Source of the DNA: Uloborus plumipes
Lineage: Eukaryota > Arthropoda > Arachnida > Araneae > Uloboridae
DNA length: 64,000 nt
Reading direction: 5' to 3'
Assembly (NCBI GenBank): GCA_038373865.1
Contig: JAXGGA010004523.1
Span: 23,380-87,379 of the forward strand
Below are positions 13,827-23,528 of this stretch, piece after piece. Positions within the stretch are counted from its first letter, which is position 1. Every line of letters starts with the position of its first letter. Position numbers and translations under genes: made by a program. The notes beneath the pieces are model-generated. The model saw only the letters and a program-made list of their open reading frames with translations, did no database searches and was not told the DNA's origin.

Positions 13827-14761
13827 GTACAGTAATAAGTTCTAAGTAGACCCTTTATTGGTTAAAATCCAACTATCCTAATTTTTGATTATTTGAATGG
13901 AATGCAGTCCAAAAAGTGATTTGTGTAGTTCAAGTTCTGCTGTATTTTTAAAAAATTACCAAACTTTTTCTGAAAATGAGGAGATTTGTTAACGATTAAT
14001 TAAAAATGTAATGTGCTTGTTGAGTTATTTGTTGTTTAGATAGAAGAAATTCATTGTAGTTTTTAATAAGTGGAAATTGGTTGATGTAATCTTAATTTTA
14101 ACTTGTTCTATTCGAAAAGTACCGCTGTGTAAAATATTCTCTGATTTTTTTAATGTGTTTACTTAATTTTTTTCTTGCATTTTGTGAATTTTATTTTCAA
14201 TTTGTTTCACATATTTTTTTCAACTTTCAAACATAATTAGAATCATAGTTTAGACGACATTATTGTCTTAGTACTAATGGGACTACAAAAAATTTTACCC
14301 TAGTGTTTGTTGTAAAAAATATTCGTTAAACATGTATGTAACTTGCATGCTATTTTATGAGTTTTTTTAAGATCAAACTTCGAGATGGTAATTAATTGGT
14401 CGATTTTAAACTAAAAATACATGATAAACCCATGTTTGATTATTTAAAACCTCCCTTTATTCTCCATTAAAACTTAAACACAATCTCTTATTTTTGCTCT
14501 TCATAAGGTTGGCAGGTCTGAAATATGTATAAAATGAATAAGTAAATTAACATATGTATAAAATGTCTGCTTTTTAAATAATTTAAGAAGACAAAATTTG
14601 TTGAAGTGATAATTTTTTAATTAAGAAACAGTGCTGTAATAATTATGCGTTATAATATCCTCTAATTCTGTTATGTTTCCATTATTTTAGGAGCCAGAGG
14701 AGGTACTGCACCTAGAGGAACTAATAGTACTCGGGGAACCAGAACTGGCTATAGGAATTAG
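1..14761 (+). CDS. Caprin: Caprin homologue, C-terminal half (7 exon pieces)
   Basis: Cytoplasmic RNA-binding protein of stress granules and translational control (family knowledge). Joined exons: <1-20, 778-958, 2230-2807, 7162-7231, 8027-8161, 11061-11165, 14691-14761; phases match at every junction, giving 385 residues and a TAG stop. Three landmarks match vertebrate caprin-1 as I remember it. VRNEVEDHLLAQQ followed by NLNFLQESQIEVE resembles the caprin segment that binds the NTF2-like domain of G3BP. QTYTNQSFSS resembles the caprin YNQSFSS motif. The tail KRGLSARGGARGG ends in RGG/RG repeats. The middle is Ser/Pro/Gln/Ala-rich and probably disordered. The N-terminal HR1 helical domain lies upstream of the window. 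Introns reach about 4.4 kb and are transposon-rich. Splice sites are GT-AG but unconfirmed by RNA; extra cassette exons are possible. The gene converges on the DPF gene. Confidence 0.9.
778..958 (+). CDS. Caprin: Caprin exon with G3BP-binding motif
   Basis: Acceptor AG at 776-777 (weak pyrimidine tract) and donor GTAAGT at 959. It reads VEDHLLAQQSG and ends in NLNFLQESQIEVEG, with the motif at 916-954. This corresponds to the caprin-1 stretch YNFIQDSMLDFE that docks on the NTF2-like domain of G3BP (Rasputin in flies). The aromatic at F922-924 and the acidic end are kept. It ends in phase 1. Confidence 0.9.
2230..2807 (+). CDS. Caprin: Caprin exon, Ser/Pro/Gln-rich
   Basis: Acceptor after TTTTTTCAG at 2229; donor GTGAGG at 2808. 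A single open frame of about 193 codons runs across it. It is rich in Ser, Pro, Ala and Gln and contains PIDFDPARPIP and QTYTNQSFSSAVHP, the latter resembling the YNQSFSS motif of caprin-1. No folded domain is seen. Beyond the donor the frame stays open by chance to 2963, so intron retention would add a short tail. Confidence 0.88.
4941..5093. mobile_element. Pogo-type MITE (TA TSD)
   Basis: A 153-bp element in a caprin intron. Ends CAGTTGAACTTTGTTA and TAACAAGGTTCAATTG are imperfect inverted repeats flanked by TA on each side. Too short to code. The TIR resembles those of pogo/Tigger elements, such as the one at 38465-46255. Confidence 0.65.
6209..6989. mobile_element. tRNA-derived foldback element
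   Basis: A 781-bp inverted repeat in a caprin intron. Arms 6209-6481 and 6716-6989 are long near-mirror copies starting AAGGAGACC. Each arm contains a tRNA-like head: CGCTCAGTCGGCAGAGC (A-box-like) about 45 bp from GGTTCTATTCC (B-box-like), with an Arg/Lys-like anticodon region. The spacer holds another tRNA-like piece at about 6483-6545, TTATTCGGCAGAGTGCTGG to GGTTGGATACC. It may be two SINE copies inserted head to head or a composite MITE. No clear TSD is seen. Confidence 0.7.
7162..7231 (+). CDS. Caprin: Caprin exon, 70 nt
   Basis: Acceptor TTCTCTTGTAG ends at 7161; donor GTAAGC at 7232. It encodes QLNSESAQPPSVTSPYECNE and then IQD. Phases 0 in and 1 out fit both neighbours. It follows the longest intron seen in this gene in the window, about 4.35 kb. 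Confidence 0.82.
7489..7647. mobile_element. Decayed pogo-like MITE, copy 1
   Basis: About 160 bp. The right end AGACTTGACTG is followed by TA and the left end is degraded. The interior (TATAACTTGAATATTCCTTT ... GGGAACTTCTTATAACTTC) matches the element at 8196-8351. Both lie close to the 135-bp caprin exon, one on each side. The left boundary is approximate. Confidence 0.5.
8027..8161 (+). CDS. Caprin: Caprin exon, Gly/Ser/Arg/Asn-rich
   Basis: Acceptor GGTTATAG ends at 8026 and an unusual donor CAG/GTTTGC starts at 8162. It encodes GGMGKNSSTSFGNNRDTGNG and continues to QVGYGNDT, a low-complexity RNA-binding-type segment. A pogo-like MITE begins only about 35 bp downstream of the donor. The weak donor is the least certain splice site of the gene, but the phase fits. 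Confidence 0.8.
8196..8351. mobile_element. Pogo-like MITE, copy 2
   Basis: 156 bp. Left end CAGTAGAGTTACAATAACTC and the inverse of the right end, CAGTGGAGTTTCAATAACTC, form the TIR. TA follows the right end; the left target base is mutated. It starts about 35 bp after the donor of the caprin exon ending at 8161. Confidence 0.6.
8529..9249 (+). mobile_element. Non-autonomous Helitron-like element
   Basis: Starts TCTATA after an A, runs into a (TA)n(TG)n tract, and ends with CCCGTGCAGAGCCGGG followed by ...CTAG and then T. The GC-rich CCCGTGC...GCCGGG hairpin near a terminal CTAG, with insertion between A and T, is the usual Helitron 3' end (family knowledge). There are no TIRs or TSD, as expected. 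No Rep/helicase is encoded; an open stretch at 8596-8826 is probably incidental. Confidence 0.65.
8548..8618. repeat. (TA)n(TG)n microsatellite
   Basis: About 24 TA dinucleotides followed directly by about 12 TG dinucleotides, inside the 5' part of the Helitron-like element. Likely length-polymorphic. Confidence 0.95.
9531..9834. mobile_element. MITE with GCCCTGTGGCAGAA ends
   Basis: A 304-bp element in a caprin intron. The left end TGCCCTGTGGCAGAA and the right end TTCTGCCACAGGGC are inverted copies. CAATT flanks both sides (9526-9530 and 9835-9839), a candidate 5-bp TSD. No coding capacity; superfamily not assigned. Confidence 0.6.
11061..11165 (+). CDS. Caprin: Caprin exon, Tyr/Ser/Asn-rich to RGG
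   Basis: Acceptor TTATTTACAG ends at 11060; donor GTGAGT at 11166. It encodes AYQSTNNSQAYINRDTYTDT, then SSYSSNLKRGLSARG. SNLKRGLSARG resembles the QNFKRGSGQSGPRG tail of caprin-1. It ends in phase 1 and leads straight into the RGG tail. Confidence 0.87.
11488..11546. repeat. Short tandem repeat, AATATCGCCAAGT unit
   Basis: Three copies of a 19-20 bp unit containing AATATCGCCAAGT, just upstream of the satellite array and a (GGTC)n/(TGTC)n run at about 11623-11644. Confidence 0.9.
11651..12675. repeat. Satellite array with 439-bp higher-order repeat
   Basis: Seven monomers of 145-148 bp start at 11651, 11799, 11944, 12090, 12238, 12383 and 12530. Each has TAATAACTTTTGAATGAAC-like and AACTTTTTTTTGTT boxes. 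Monomers 1, 4 and 7 resemble one another (CATTCCCATATTTG), as do 2 and 5 (TCAAACTGTCACCCCT) and 3 and 6, so the array repeats in threes every 439-440 bp. The period is not a multiple of three, so small open frames within it are not conserved coding. Confidence 0.88.
13582..13942. mobile_element. Pogo-type MITE (TA TSD)
   Basis: 361 bp in the last caprin intron. Left end CAGTTGGAACTCCAATTATC and right end AGTTCAAGTTCTGCTG are imperfect inverted repeats flanked by TA. It includes a long T run. Similar in style to the MITE at 4941-5093. Confidence 0.55.
14691..14761 (+). CDS. Caprin: Caprin terminal coding exon, RGG/RG tail
   Basis: Acceptor TTATTTTAG ends at 14690. It encodes GARGGTAPRGTNSTRGTRTG then YRN and TAG at 14759-14761. 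RG/RGG repeats are the expected C-terminus of caprins, used for RNA binding and condensation (family knowledge). The 3' UTR follows. Confidence 0.9.
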
Positions 14762-16050
14762 CAATTTCATCATTTTTTACTTTTCTTTAGTTTCTTTTTC
14801 TGTGACAATATGGGAACTCATAAGTGGCTGGGTACTCATTACGTGTTGCATTGCAGCAATGTCACGCCTACTGTCAGAGCTCACTATGTGGTGCTTCCAA
14901 AAAATGAACATTTTGTTAACAATAAATGGATTTTGAATATTAGTTCTTACGATTCTTACCTTTTTAGGTATAATTTTGACTTTGTTGGAATGCTCTGTGT
15001 ATTGGAAGTATGAAATTTGCAACGTTTAGCATTTCTGATAATTGGGACCATTTTACTAGAAGTTACATTGTTTTGTTTTGAAACATTGGTTAATAAGGTG
15101 AATAAAAATGGAATGGTGGGAAAAATGCGTGCTTTTTTCATTCGTAATTAAAAATTCATCTTTTTTTGAAGTTACAATTATTTAAACCGTGATATATATT
15201 ATGTAATGCATACATATAACAAACGAGAACTTTTTCATAACTAAATTGTTCATACCTTTTTTTCTTGAATGATTTCTTTATATATTTTTTGATATTTTAA
15301 TTATTTTGAAGAGTTCCGATTATGAACAAAGAGCTTCAGACGACATTAATTTGCCTGTTTTTTGTTTTCATTCATAGTTGTGTAATATTTTTCCCCCTTT
15401 ATTTTAGCCTGCCATGGTTTTTTCTTTAAAGCTTTTCGTTTTCTCTACCTCTTCTTTTTAAATTCTGAAAATTGTAATGTATTCTTAAGCAGGCTTTATA
15501 ACTTTTATCTGTCTTACTTTTTTTCATAAATTAGATTTGTAAACATTGAAGACTTCACCACTACTTATCTTTATCCATCGTGTTTAACATATTTTATTTC
15601 AAAATTATGCATAAACAAACATTTTTTTCTTTATATAAACTTGAAATTAAAATATGTAATTGTCAAATTTAATCGGCTGTATCTTGTAACCTTAATATTT
15701 TGTGGCAATATCTCTTTTTTAGTTGAACAACACTTTGTGTTAATTTATTAACTTTTTATGCATTTATGTTGTGTAAGTCATTTTAATAATTTGAAATTTG
15801 CATTTATTTAGCATCATTCAATAATAATTCCATTGGCTATAATTTGGATGAAGCAACAATATACATGAATTTTACATTTTTAATAAAATAATCTGGTATT
15901 TGGTTAGATTTTGCAGAATTAACTTATTTCAAAAAACAAATTTCCTAAGTTATTCAAATATTGTTAAATGTAGTGAATCTTTTGCTTGAAGACAATAATT
16001 GCACAGAGTAGATTTATCTTCTAAAGACTTTTATTATTAAAGAAATAAAC
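14762..16050 (+). other. Caprin 3' UTR region
   Basis: Non-coding, AT-rich sequence after the caprin stop. Possible poly(A) signals AATAAA occur at 15101, 15882 and 16044, so the UTR could be about 0.35 to 1.3 kb long. No repeat or second gene is seen here. The true cleavage site needs transcript data. Confidence 0.5.
15101..15106 (+). promoter_or_regulatory. Candidate poly(A) signal of caprin
   Basis: First canonical AATAAA after the stop, followed within about 40 bases by a GT-rich then T-rich stretch (GGTGGG...GTGCTTTTTT) of the kind expected downstream of a cleavage site. Two further AATAAA motifs lie beyond it. Confidence 0.4.
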
Positions 16051-17133
16051 ATTAACCAAACATTTAATTTGCATTACTTAATATGTGTAACTATTTGAAT
16101 TACATCTGCACAACTTAGTTACATCTTTATCTTGTATACTTCAAACCTTTTGAAGGAAGTATTTCCATGTGTTATCTAAAATGTATCCCAAATCCAAAAG
16201 TGGATCCTGTAAATGCAATCCGATAAGTAAATTTGACAATTTCCAATCTTATGAAACCATATTATTGTGGATATTAACAAATTTGAATGTTAAAAGATAA
16301 ATTCTATTCCTTTATACTTAAAATATATTTACAGAACATTAGGTTGCCCTTCAAAATGTTTATTTAAATGAAAATGTTAATGTTTCAAATTATCTTTATC
16401 TGTATTTCCAAAGTTGTTATACTAAACTCATTGGACTATTCCGCATATAAATATTTAATGGCAGATTCAAAAAGCATTTTAGAGAGTATTAACAAATACA
16501 TCATATTTTATATTACTGTCAGTTTGGCAAAATTATTTGGCTTCAGCACAATAAATTATTTGAGTTAAAAAAAAATCAGTGGCATTCTAGTCTTAGCTTT
16601 CCCGAATACTAAAAATAGTGAAAACTTTTTGTAAATTTCATCAGTATTATCTAATTGTATTCTTTCCTTGAAACTAAACTTTTATCACATGACATGGTAC
16701 TAAATTTTCATGAATCCAGCTATTTTATTTATCATAGATATTGCCTGTTGTAGAATCAAATACTTGCTTATGTAAACATTGCAGTATATTTTATTAAAAA
16801 ACAAAAGGATTTTGATTGTCTTTGATGCATTATTTCAATTTTTTTAGCTTCAGTTTCAAAGTGGAATAATTTCAGGAAACCTTACTCTGTTTTCAAGTTC
16901 TGATACAAATAATATCAAAATATTAATATTTATTTTTTTTTATTCAAAAAGAAAAAACATTTTCGAAGTCTCAAAGCTTATTTTTTTTAATTAAACGATC
17001 TACTACATTTGTTTCATTTTAAACGCTTAAATTGGATGGGACTTTAATGAACTATGGAAAACAAACATTTTTTTTATTGTTTAAGTTTTGTTATTTTTCA
17101 TTGCAGACAACTAAAAAAGGATTTCTTTTGTAT
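16051..17133. other. Intergenic, no gene seen
   Basis: AT-rich sequence between the caprin 3' UTR and the first nested transposon. Only short chance open frames; no repeat boundaries recognised. Confidence 0.6.
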
Positions 17134-18949
17134 TAGTTACAGGGGTGATTGTGAGTTCATGAAAAAATACCTGAAAGTTTTAAAGAGAAAATGTGTGTGG
17201 GGGGGGGGGGTTGAAATACGAAAAAGTCTATTCTGATATCGGATATGCAAATCGATTGTATTTCTTAAAATGAAGGCATCAAAATAAAAAATGATGCAAA
17301 TAAAATAATTTATTCTAGTCTAAAAAAAATAGAATGGCATCTTCACATTTCTATTTGATAAATATAATTAGCAGGGTTGCCACAGGCTACTTAAATGCTA
17401 CTTTTTTTGACTCTAGACGACTTTGGAGACTTTTTTTGAGCACAAACAGGCTAAAAAGCAATTTAGTTTCACTGGAGCTACTTTTTTGGAGACTTCTTTT
17501 TTTTCCAAAGCAAGTTTTCATTCGAAAATCTTGATTTCTTTCGCTCTATTTGATTTTATTAATTAATTTGAAACCCATTATTTTTTATTCTTATTTTTTT
17601 GTCACCTAAAAAAAAACATTCTTTTGCCTTTTATTATGGAGCTATCCATTATTATTTTTTTAAATAGCAATTACAGGGAGGGGCTTAGATTTTGGAATAA
17701 CTTCTTCGCTACTTTAGCTTTTGGGTAAAAAACGATTTGTTTAATAGCTATAGCTACTGAGGAGGGGGGGATCTATTTATGTGATATATATATTGAGGAA
17801 AAATCGGCTCAAAGTTTAGTAGATTGAAGGAACTGACTTATTTAAGACTTTCCTTTTTTCTGAATTTTAATAATAAACAGCTGATTAAGTAAAAATTTAT
17901 TTTTAGGTACTTACAGACATCAAGCACGAGCTTCGCCCGAAATTCTACACTGTTAGAGATTTCAATAATTGTGTACATCTTGTAATTTCAATTATTTTAG
18001 AATTTGACAGCTATTTTAACATAAGCAAACTGAAGCATATTATATCCATAGTTCTTTTTTTTTTCAACCTTGACTTTAATTTTTTATCAATTGTAATTAC
18101 TGTTTTGGTGGAATTGATTAAAGTTTTTCTATATTTTAAAGAGCATATTTATGTGCAATTTTCAAGTTTGTATGATCTTCTACATTGCAAAAGATGAGAA
18201 TCCTTTTGCACAATTTTTGGGTTTTTTTTTTTTTTAAGTATGCGTCAAAGCTTTGCTAAAAGAAAAGTACATAAAATTTATTCTTATTTTTACTGAAACT
18301 TTCATTTAAAAATTAAAAAAAAAAAACTCTGCAGTCATTTTAAGCATGGTTATTTACTTGCCGTAAAAAGTGCTGAATCGCCAATTTCGTTTCAATGTTG
18401 TCAAGTTTTGTAATATTTGCATTATATTTATGATTTTTTTTTCAAGGAACAAAGTACTAGTTAACATTATAATTAAGAGCTCTATTTCTCCACTTCAGAC
18501 TTCCATCACAAGTCCTCCCTCACACCATCTTATGTTGCAGAACCAATATGTGGAGTTAGGGATGTATTGAAGGGGTGGGTTTTTAGGGTTCAAACCCCTT
18601 CCAAAATTTTTCAAAACTTAGAAAAATGCTTTTTATATTTTCTCACTGAAGAAATTATTTTTGCTGTTTTGTTTTAATTTTCTTATTTACTTTGAAACTG
18701 CAATTAAAAATGAAATTATCATTATTGAATAATTGTACAAATTAAGTGTTTTTTCTGCAGTAATTATTTTTATTGTAGTTATTGCAAACATACCTTAACA
18801 GTACACCTTTCTCTGCAAATTTTTAATACCACTAAAAGAACTCCAAAATTCTTCAAATTTGTAAGTACTAAACGCTATATTAACACATCTTATGAGTGTT
18901 GTGAAATAGAAATTTTAAAAGTACTCCTTCGAATGCGCATATATGAGTA

Positions 18950-19082
18950 AGGGCCCTGCTCCACATCAGCAGAAAACGCGAGCGTAAAGCAGAAACGTAA
19001 AATAGATTGAATGGTATTTCTATGGAAAGTACCCGGATTTTCGGTTTCAGTCGCGTTTCCCGCTGATGTGGAGCAGGGCCCT
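18950..19082. mobile_element. Short hairpin MITE, AGGGCCCTGCTCCACATC ends
   Basis: A 133-bp inverted repeat with ends AGGGCCCTGCTCCACATCAG and its reverse complement, about 22 bp of terminal match and looser pairing inside. It is GC-rich against the AT-rich surroundings. No confident TSD. Confidence 0.6.
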
Positions 19083-19687
19083 AAGTCCAGACTTTTTTTT
19101 TTCATTGAAAATATGAGTCATTCTTTTTCCATTTTTCGTGTTAATACCCTTTTAACCTCTACTGTAACAAAAATCAACAGAGTGCAGAACATGAAATCAA
19201 ATTCTATTGACTTTATAGATTTCAAGAGAAATAGGTTTGGTAAAACCCTCCCAGAAACTAAGTTCTCATTACGGTCCTGTGTGGAGCATTACATTATAGT
19301 CGTCCAGATTGTGAATCATATCAGCACATAAAGTGCTGATATCAGTTTGACCCCAAAGTGAAATTAAAAAAAGTAGCTAGGTTAGGGAAGAAAATTTAAA
19401 AATGTTGAAACAAAAGAAAGTGAGCAAAAAAAAAAAAAAAAAGCTGAACTGAAAAGGGTAGTCAAAAAATCAGAGGAAAAAATCAAATTAGTATCAAGTT
19501 TCTGGCAAAAGTACTGCTGTACTTTCTAGGTCCTAGTTAATGTTTAACTAGTTCTTGCAACAAAAGACCACGTAATTTTTTACACTAATAATGTTGCTTT
19601 ACTGCATCCTCGTAACAGCTACTGGCAGTATTTTATTTATAATTTGCTTTATTTATATTGATTTTTCATTGTATTCTCATCAAAATA

Positions 19688-21258
19688 CACTGCTCAAAAC
19701 AATTAAAGGATATTGTAAGTTTCCTATAAAAAATGGGTTTAAACATTTTTTAGCATTTTTTTTTTTTTTTGCATAATTAAAGAGAAGAAGAGAATTACAA
19801 ATGTAAATTTTGCTCATTTTCAAACTTCATAGTATGCAAATTTTGAGTAAGACGTCAAAAACGACTCTTTAGCTGTAGCCAATGAAATTTCTTCAACTTT
19901 ACAATAAGAAAAGGCAGAAAAGAATAACCGACGTTCTGTAAGAGCATTTTTCGAATGTGTGCCATGTCTCAACGAAGACATTTGACCAATTCAGCAACTT
20001 CTAGAGTTGTTGGCAGACTAGAAGGAGGCCAAACACAAGCCGAGGTAGCGGAAGCCATTGGAGTATCTCTAAGTATAGTTTCCAGGGTCTGGAACCATTT
20101 TCTAGAGACTCTAAAGTGCTAATCATAGATCAGGACAAGGACGTAGACCAGCTACACCGCCCAATAAAGACCGCTATTTAGCTTTATCGACTCGGAGGCA
20201 CCAAAATATGAGTGCCACTCAACTGCAACAACAACTTTGCTTGGCTGCTGACACCCGTGTTTCGACACAAACTGTTCGAAATCGACTCCACGCCGTTGGC
20301 ATGTATGCCAGTCAACAGTCAACCCATGGTGTGTGCCAGATTAAGTTCAAGTCACCATTCTGCCCGTAGAGAGTGGGCAACGGAGCAGGTTAGTTGAGGA
20401 AGAAATGGGTGGTGCAATTTACTGTTCTCTGATGAGTCCCGTTTTTCCCTTCATCCTGATAATAGGCGGGTTTTCATCTGGAGGGAACGAGACACAAGAA
20501 ATAATCCAGTATTTGTGCGCAAAAGTGTCAGATTTGGTGGTGGAGGTGTGAATGGTATACGCTAGCACTTCCATTGATGGTCTACCGACCTCCATATCGT
20601 CCGGAATGGAACTCCGACTGGTCATCGATTTGGAGATGAGATCCTCAGACCTATCGTCGTCCCTTACGCTGCAGCAATTGGAGATGACTTCAATTAAATG
20701 GACAACGATTGGAGGCTACATCGTGCTTACTTGGTGAATGATTTTCTTTTTAAAGAAGAAGAAATCGTACGTTTGGAATGGCCAGACTGTTCTATGGACA
20801 TGAACCCAATAGAGCATGTTTGGGACATCCTAGGAAGACAAGTGGCTGTACGCCTATCACCTCCAGAAACTTTCCAGGCACTCGAAAGATCTCTTCAGGA
20901 GGAGTGGGGCAGAATGCCCCAACCCCTCAATACCCTCATTGAGTCCATGCCTCAGAGGTGTTTAACATTGCTTCCTTGGATACTAGCTGTCCGGGGAAAC
21001 CATACCCTCTACTAAAAGTGGTTTTCTTCAAAGGAAACCCCCTTTTTTTAATTTGTTTTTCTAATTTTCAGAAAATGCATTTTTTTTTCCTTTTGTACCT
21101 AAAAGCTGAATTAAAAGCATTTTTTTCTGCCAAACTAATGTAATTTTTATCTCTTATAGCTTATTACGTGTAGTCGATCATGTATCAATCAACCAAAATG
21201 GTCTTCAGGTGCAAAATCAACCCAAAATCTCAATATCTTTCAATTGTTTTGAGCAGTG
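19688..21258 (+). mobile_element. Tc1-like transposon
   Basis: 1,571 bp with TIRs sharing CACTGCTCAAAACAATT at both ends and TA duplicated outside (19686-19687, 21259-21260). It contains a broken Tc1-type transposase at 19964-21015. It is the innermost member of the nest at 17140-21750. Confidence 0.93.
19964..21015 (+). pseudogene. Tc1-family transposase pseudogene
   Basis: Starts MSQRRHLTNSATSRVVGRLE with a helix-turn-helix region (QTQAEVAEAIGVSLSIVSRV), a typical Tc1 N-terminus. Later pieces in shifted frames carry FSDES near 20427 (first catalytic Asp), a degraded second site (DNDWRLHRA near 20700), and WPDCSMDMNPIEHVWDIL near 20780-20830 with the third acidic residue (E) of the DD34E triad. 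Several stops and frameshifts break it, so it cannot make a full transposase. The last open piece ends in a stop at 21013-21015. Confidence 0.9.
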
Positions 21259-21756
21259 TAGTTGAATAGAATTAACTGTAGTCATGGGGTGAGGGGAGCA
21301 CTCTCTTTTTCAATAAGTTTTGCCAAAGGTTTTTTTTTTTTTTTGTAATTGCACATTCAGTTTAAATTCCTCTGCATAACAGATGGAGACTTTTTACAAA
21401 TGTTAAATTTTCAGCTGTACTATTTATTTCTTACTTCATTTATCTGATCATGAATACTGTTTCCTTGAAACTTTTTCAATTTTGGGGACTACTTTTTTTG
21501 CAACTTTTTTCATTTTGGGACTACTTTTTTGCAACTTTTTTATATGTTTTTGGCTATTTTTTTCATGATTTTTTCCTGTGGCAACCATGAATTAGTAATT
21601 ATTGGTACAATCACCGAAAAATCGAAGAAGCAAAAAAAAAAATACCGAAGGTGAGAAGATAAAAGCACAATTAAAAATATTTTATTTCCAGTATTTTCGA
21701 ACATGAAAATACCGGAAATCCGGTAAAATACCGGAACACAATCACGACTGTAGTTA

Positions 21757-22458
21757 TAAATTTCAATGTTCAGGCTCTACAATCAGCTTAGTTGGAGACT
21801 AGAGGACGAACAAGAAGAAACAATTGAGAAACTCATACTTCTTTTATTAGAATGAGATTTGCTGCTAAAAATATTCAAGTTGCTTATATAAAGTGGCACT
21901 TATAAAGAAAATTCATGAAAATACTTTGCATTGATTCATAATTCTGTTTTTATTTTGAATCTCATCTCAAAAAGTTTTTTCACGTTGTAAACATAATTCT
22001 ATTTGTGAACATTTTGTAGATCCTCATATAATAGCCGAGTCTTAATTCAGTTCAGCCCCCTTTCTTTCATTTTTGTAGATCTGGTATGGTTGAGACGAAT
22101 TTAAACTTGGCATTATATAGTGCAATCAGAATTTGCCTTCTGGAGTGAGGGGTTGGTCAGTTCGCATATGGATATGAAGTGTCGTATCGGGCTACACTAT
22201 ATATTAAAACTAAATGTTCTGTGGGTGTTCCCCTAAACCTTACTTGTGCTGCCCTTTGGAGTTTTTTCTTCCACAGACGCTAGTTTGAGTTTTCAATGTT
22301 ATAGCCACCTACATGCCTTGGCTAATTTTGTACCAATGGGGAAAAAACTTGATCAGATAATGATACAAATATTGTAATCATTTATAAATCTTAAATATAT
22401 TTGTTTTATTAGTGCAAGAATTTATAAACATCCTGTGTCTTATCAACTCCTCTTGAGA
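21757..22458. other. Intergenic spacer between nests
   Basis: AT-rich spacer of about 700 bp with no gene or bounded repeat recognised. Confidence 0.5.
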
Positions 22459-23528
22459 CACTTCCAGGGTGAGGACTCAGTCACCTTTCTCACCTTTAGT
22501 CACCTTTTGAAATTTTGGTCACTTTTTGTCACCTTTTGGAATTTTTGTCACCTTTTTAAACCTTTCTTGAAATGTGTTTTAGAAAAGTCCAGTTTTGATA
22601 AATAAAATTTTTGAGCAGTATGAATATTCTTTTCCTAACCTGAAAATAAATAGAATTTTGAAGGGAAAAAAAAAGGCAAAAATCTCATTCAACCATCAAA
22701 AAATAGTGTTTCAACTGTAGCTCGTTCACAAAACAAAACCTTTAGAAGCCCCTGTTTAAAAATTGCGAAAAGAAACAAAAAACAGGTCCACCTGTGCCAA
22801 GGATACTTGGCAGTTCTTTTTTTCTTTTTGTTCTTGAAACGAAATTCGGTTGATGATTTGCATAGAGATGGGACTTTTTCTCCTTCTCTATTGTCAATAC
22901 TTTTTATTGAACATTTATGCTTTGTATTTACAGAGAAACAAGAAAAAGAATGCCGATGATTTTGCAATGAGCTAAAATTAAAAGATGAAAAGATCAAAAT
23001 ATGTTCATTGAATAATCGTCATTATCTTCACTTCATAATTTCAGGTGTTAATATAATTGATTTTACAGAAAAATCTTTGAACATTACTAGGGGTGATTGT
23101 GTTCTGGTATTTTACCGGATTTCCGATATTTTCACGATCGATTCTAGTATTTTCATGTTTGAAAATACCGGAAGTATAATATTTTTAATTATGCTTTTAT
23201 CTTCTCACCTCCGGAATTTTTTTGCTTTTTCGAATTTTCGATGATTATACCGATCATTATTAATAATATTCATCGAATAGAAATGTTAAGCTGCCATTCT
23301 AATTGTTTTTTTGCTTTAATAAATTATTTTATTTGCATTTTTTATTTTTATTTTGATGCCTTCATTTAAAAAAATGCAATTGATTTGCATCTCATATGAG
23401 AGTCGAATTTTTCTCATTTTTTATGCTTATTACCCTTAGGAGACAAATAAATGCAACATGTTAAAATTAAAAAATCATAAATTTAAAATCTTCGAGTGAA
23501 ATTCTGCCTCTTTTATGAAAATCAAAAT

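Larger units (their letters stand above)
17372..21579 (+). mobile_element. CAGGGTTGCCACAGG-ended element inserted in copy 1
   Basis: Left end CAGGGTTGCCACAGG, right end CCTGTGGCAACCATG (one terminal base changed), flanked by AATTAG on both sides (17366-17371, 21580-21585). Subterminal regions carry repeats of CTACTTTTTTTGCAAC-type words. It contains a hairpin element at 18950-19082 and a Tc1 element at 19688-21258. Without the Tc1 it is about 2.6 kb. No transposase of its own was recognised. Confidence 0.75.
17140..21750 (+). mobile_element. CAGGGGTGATTGTG-ended element, copy 1 (outer shell of nest)
   Basis: Left end CAGGGGTGATTGTG at 17140 and right end CAATCACGACTG at 21750, flanked by TAGTTA (17134-17139, 21751-21756). 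Its own sequence (17140-17371 and about 21586-21750, near 400 bp) matches, in inverse orientation, parts of the element at 23088-26730, which lacks the internal insertion. That comparison proves the element at 17372-21579 is inserted in it. Non-coding; ends resemble hAT elements. Confidence 0.75.
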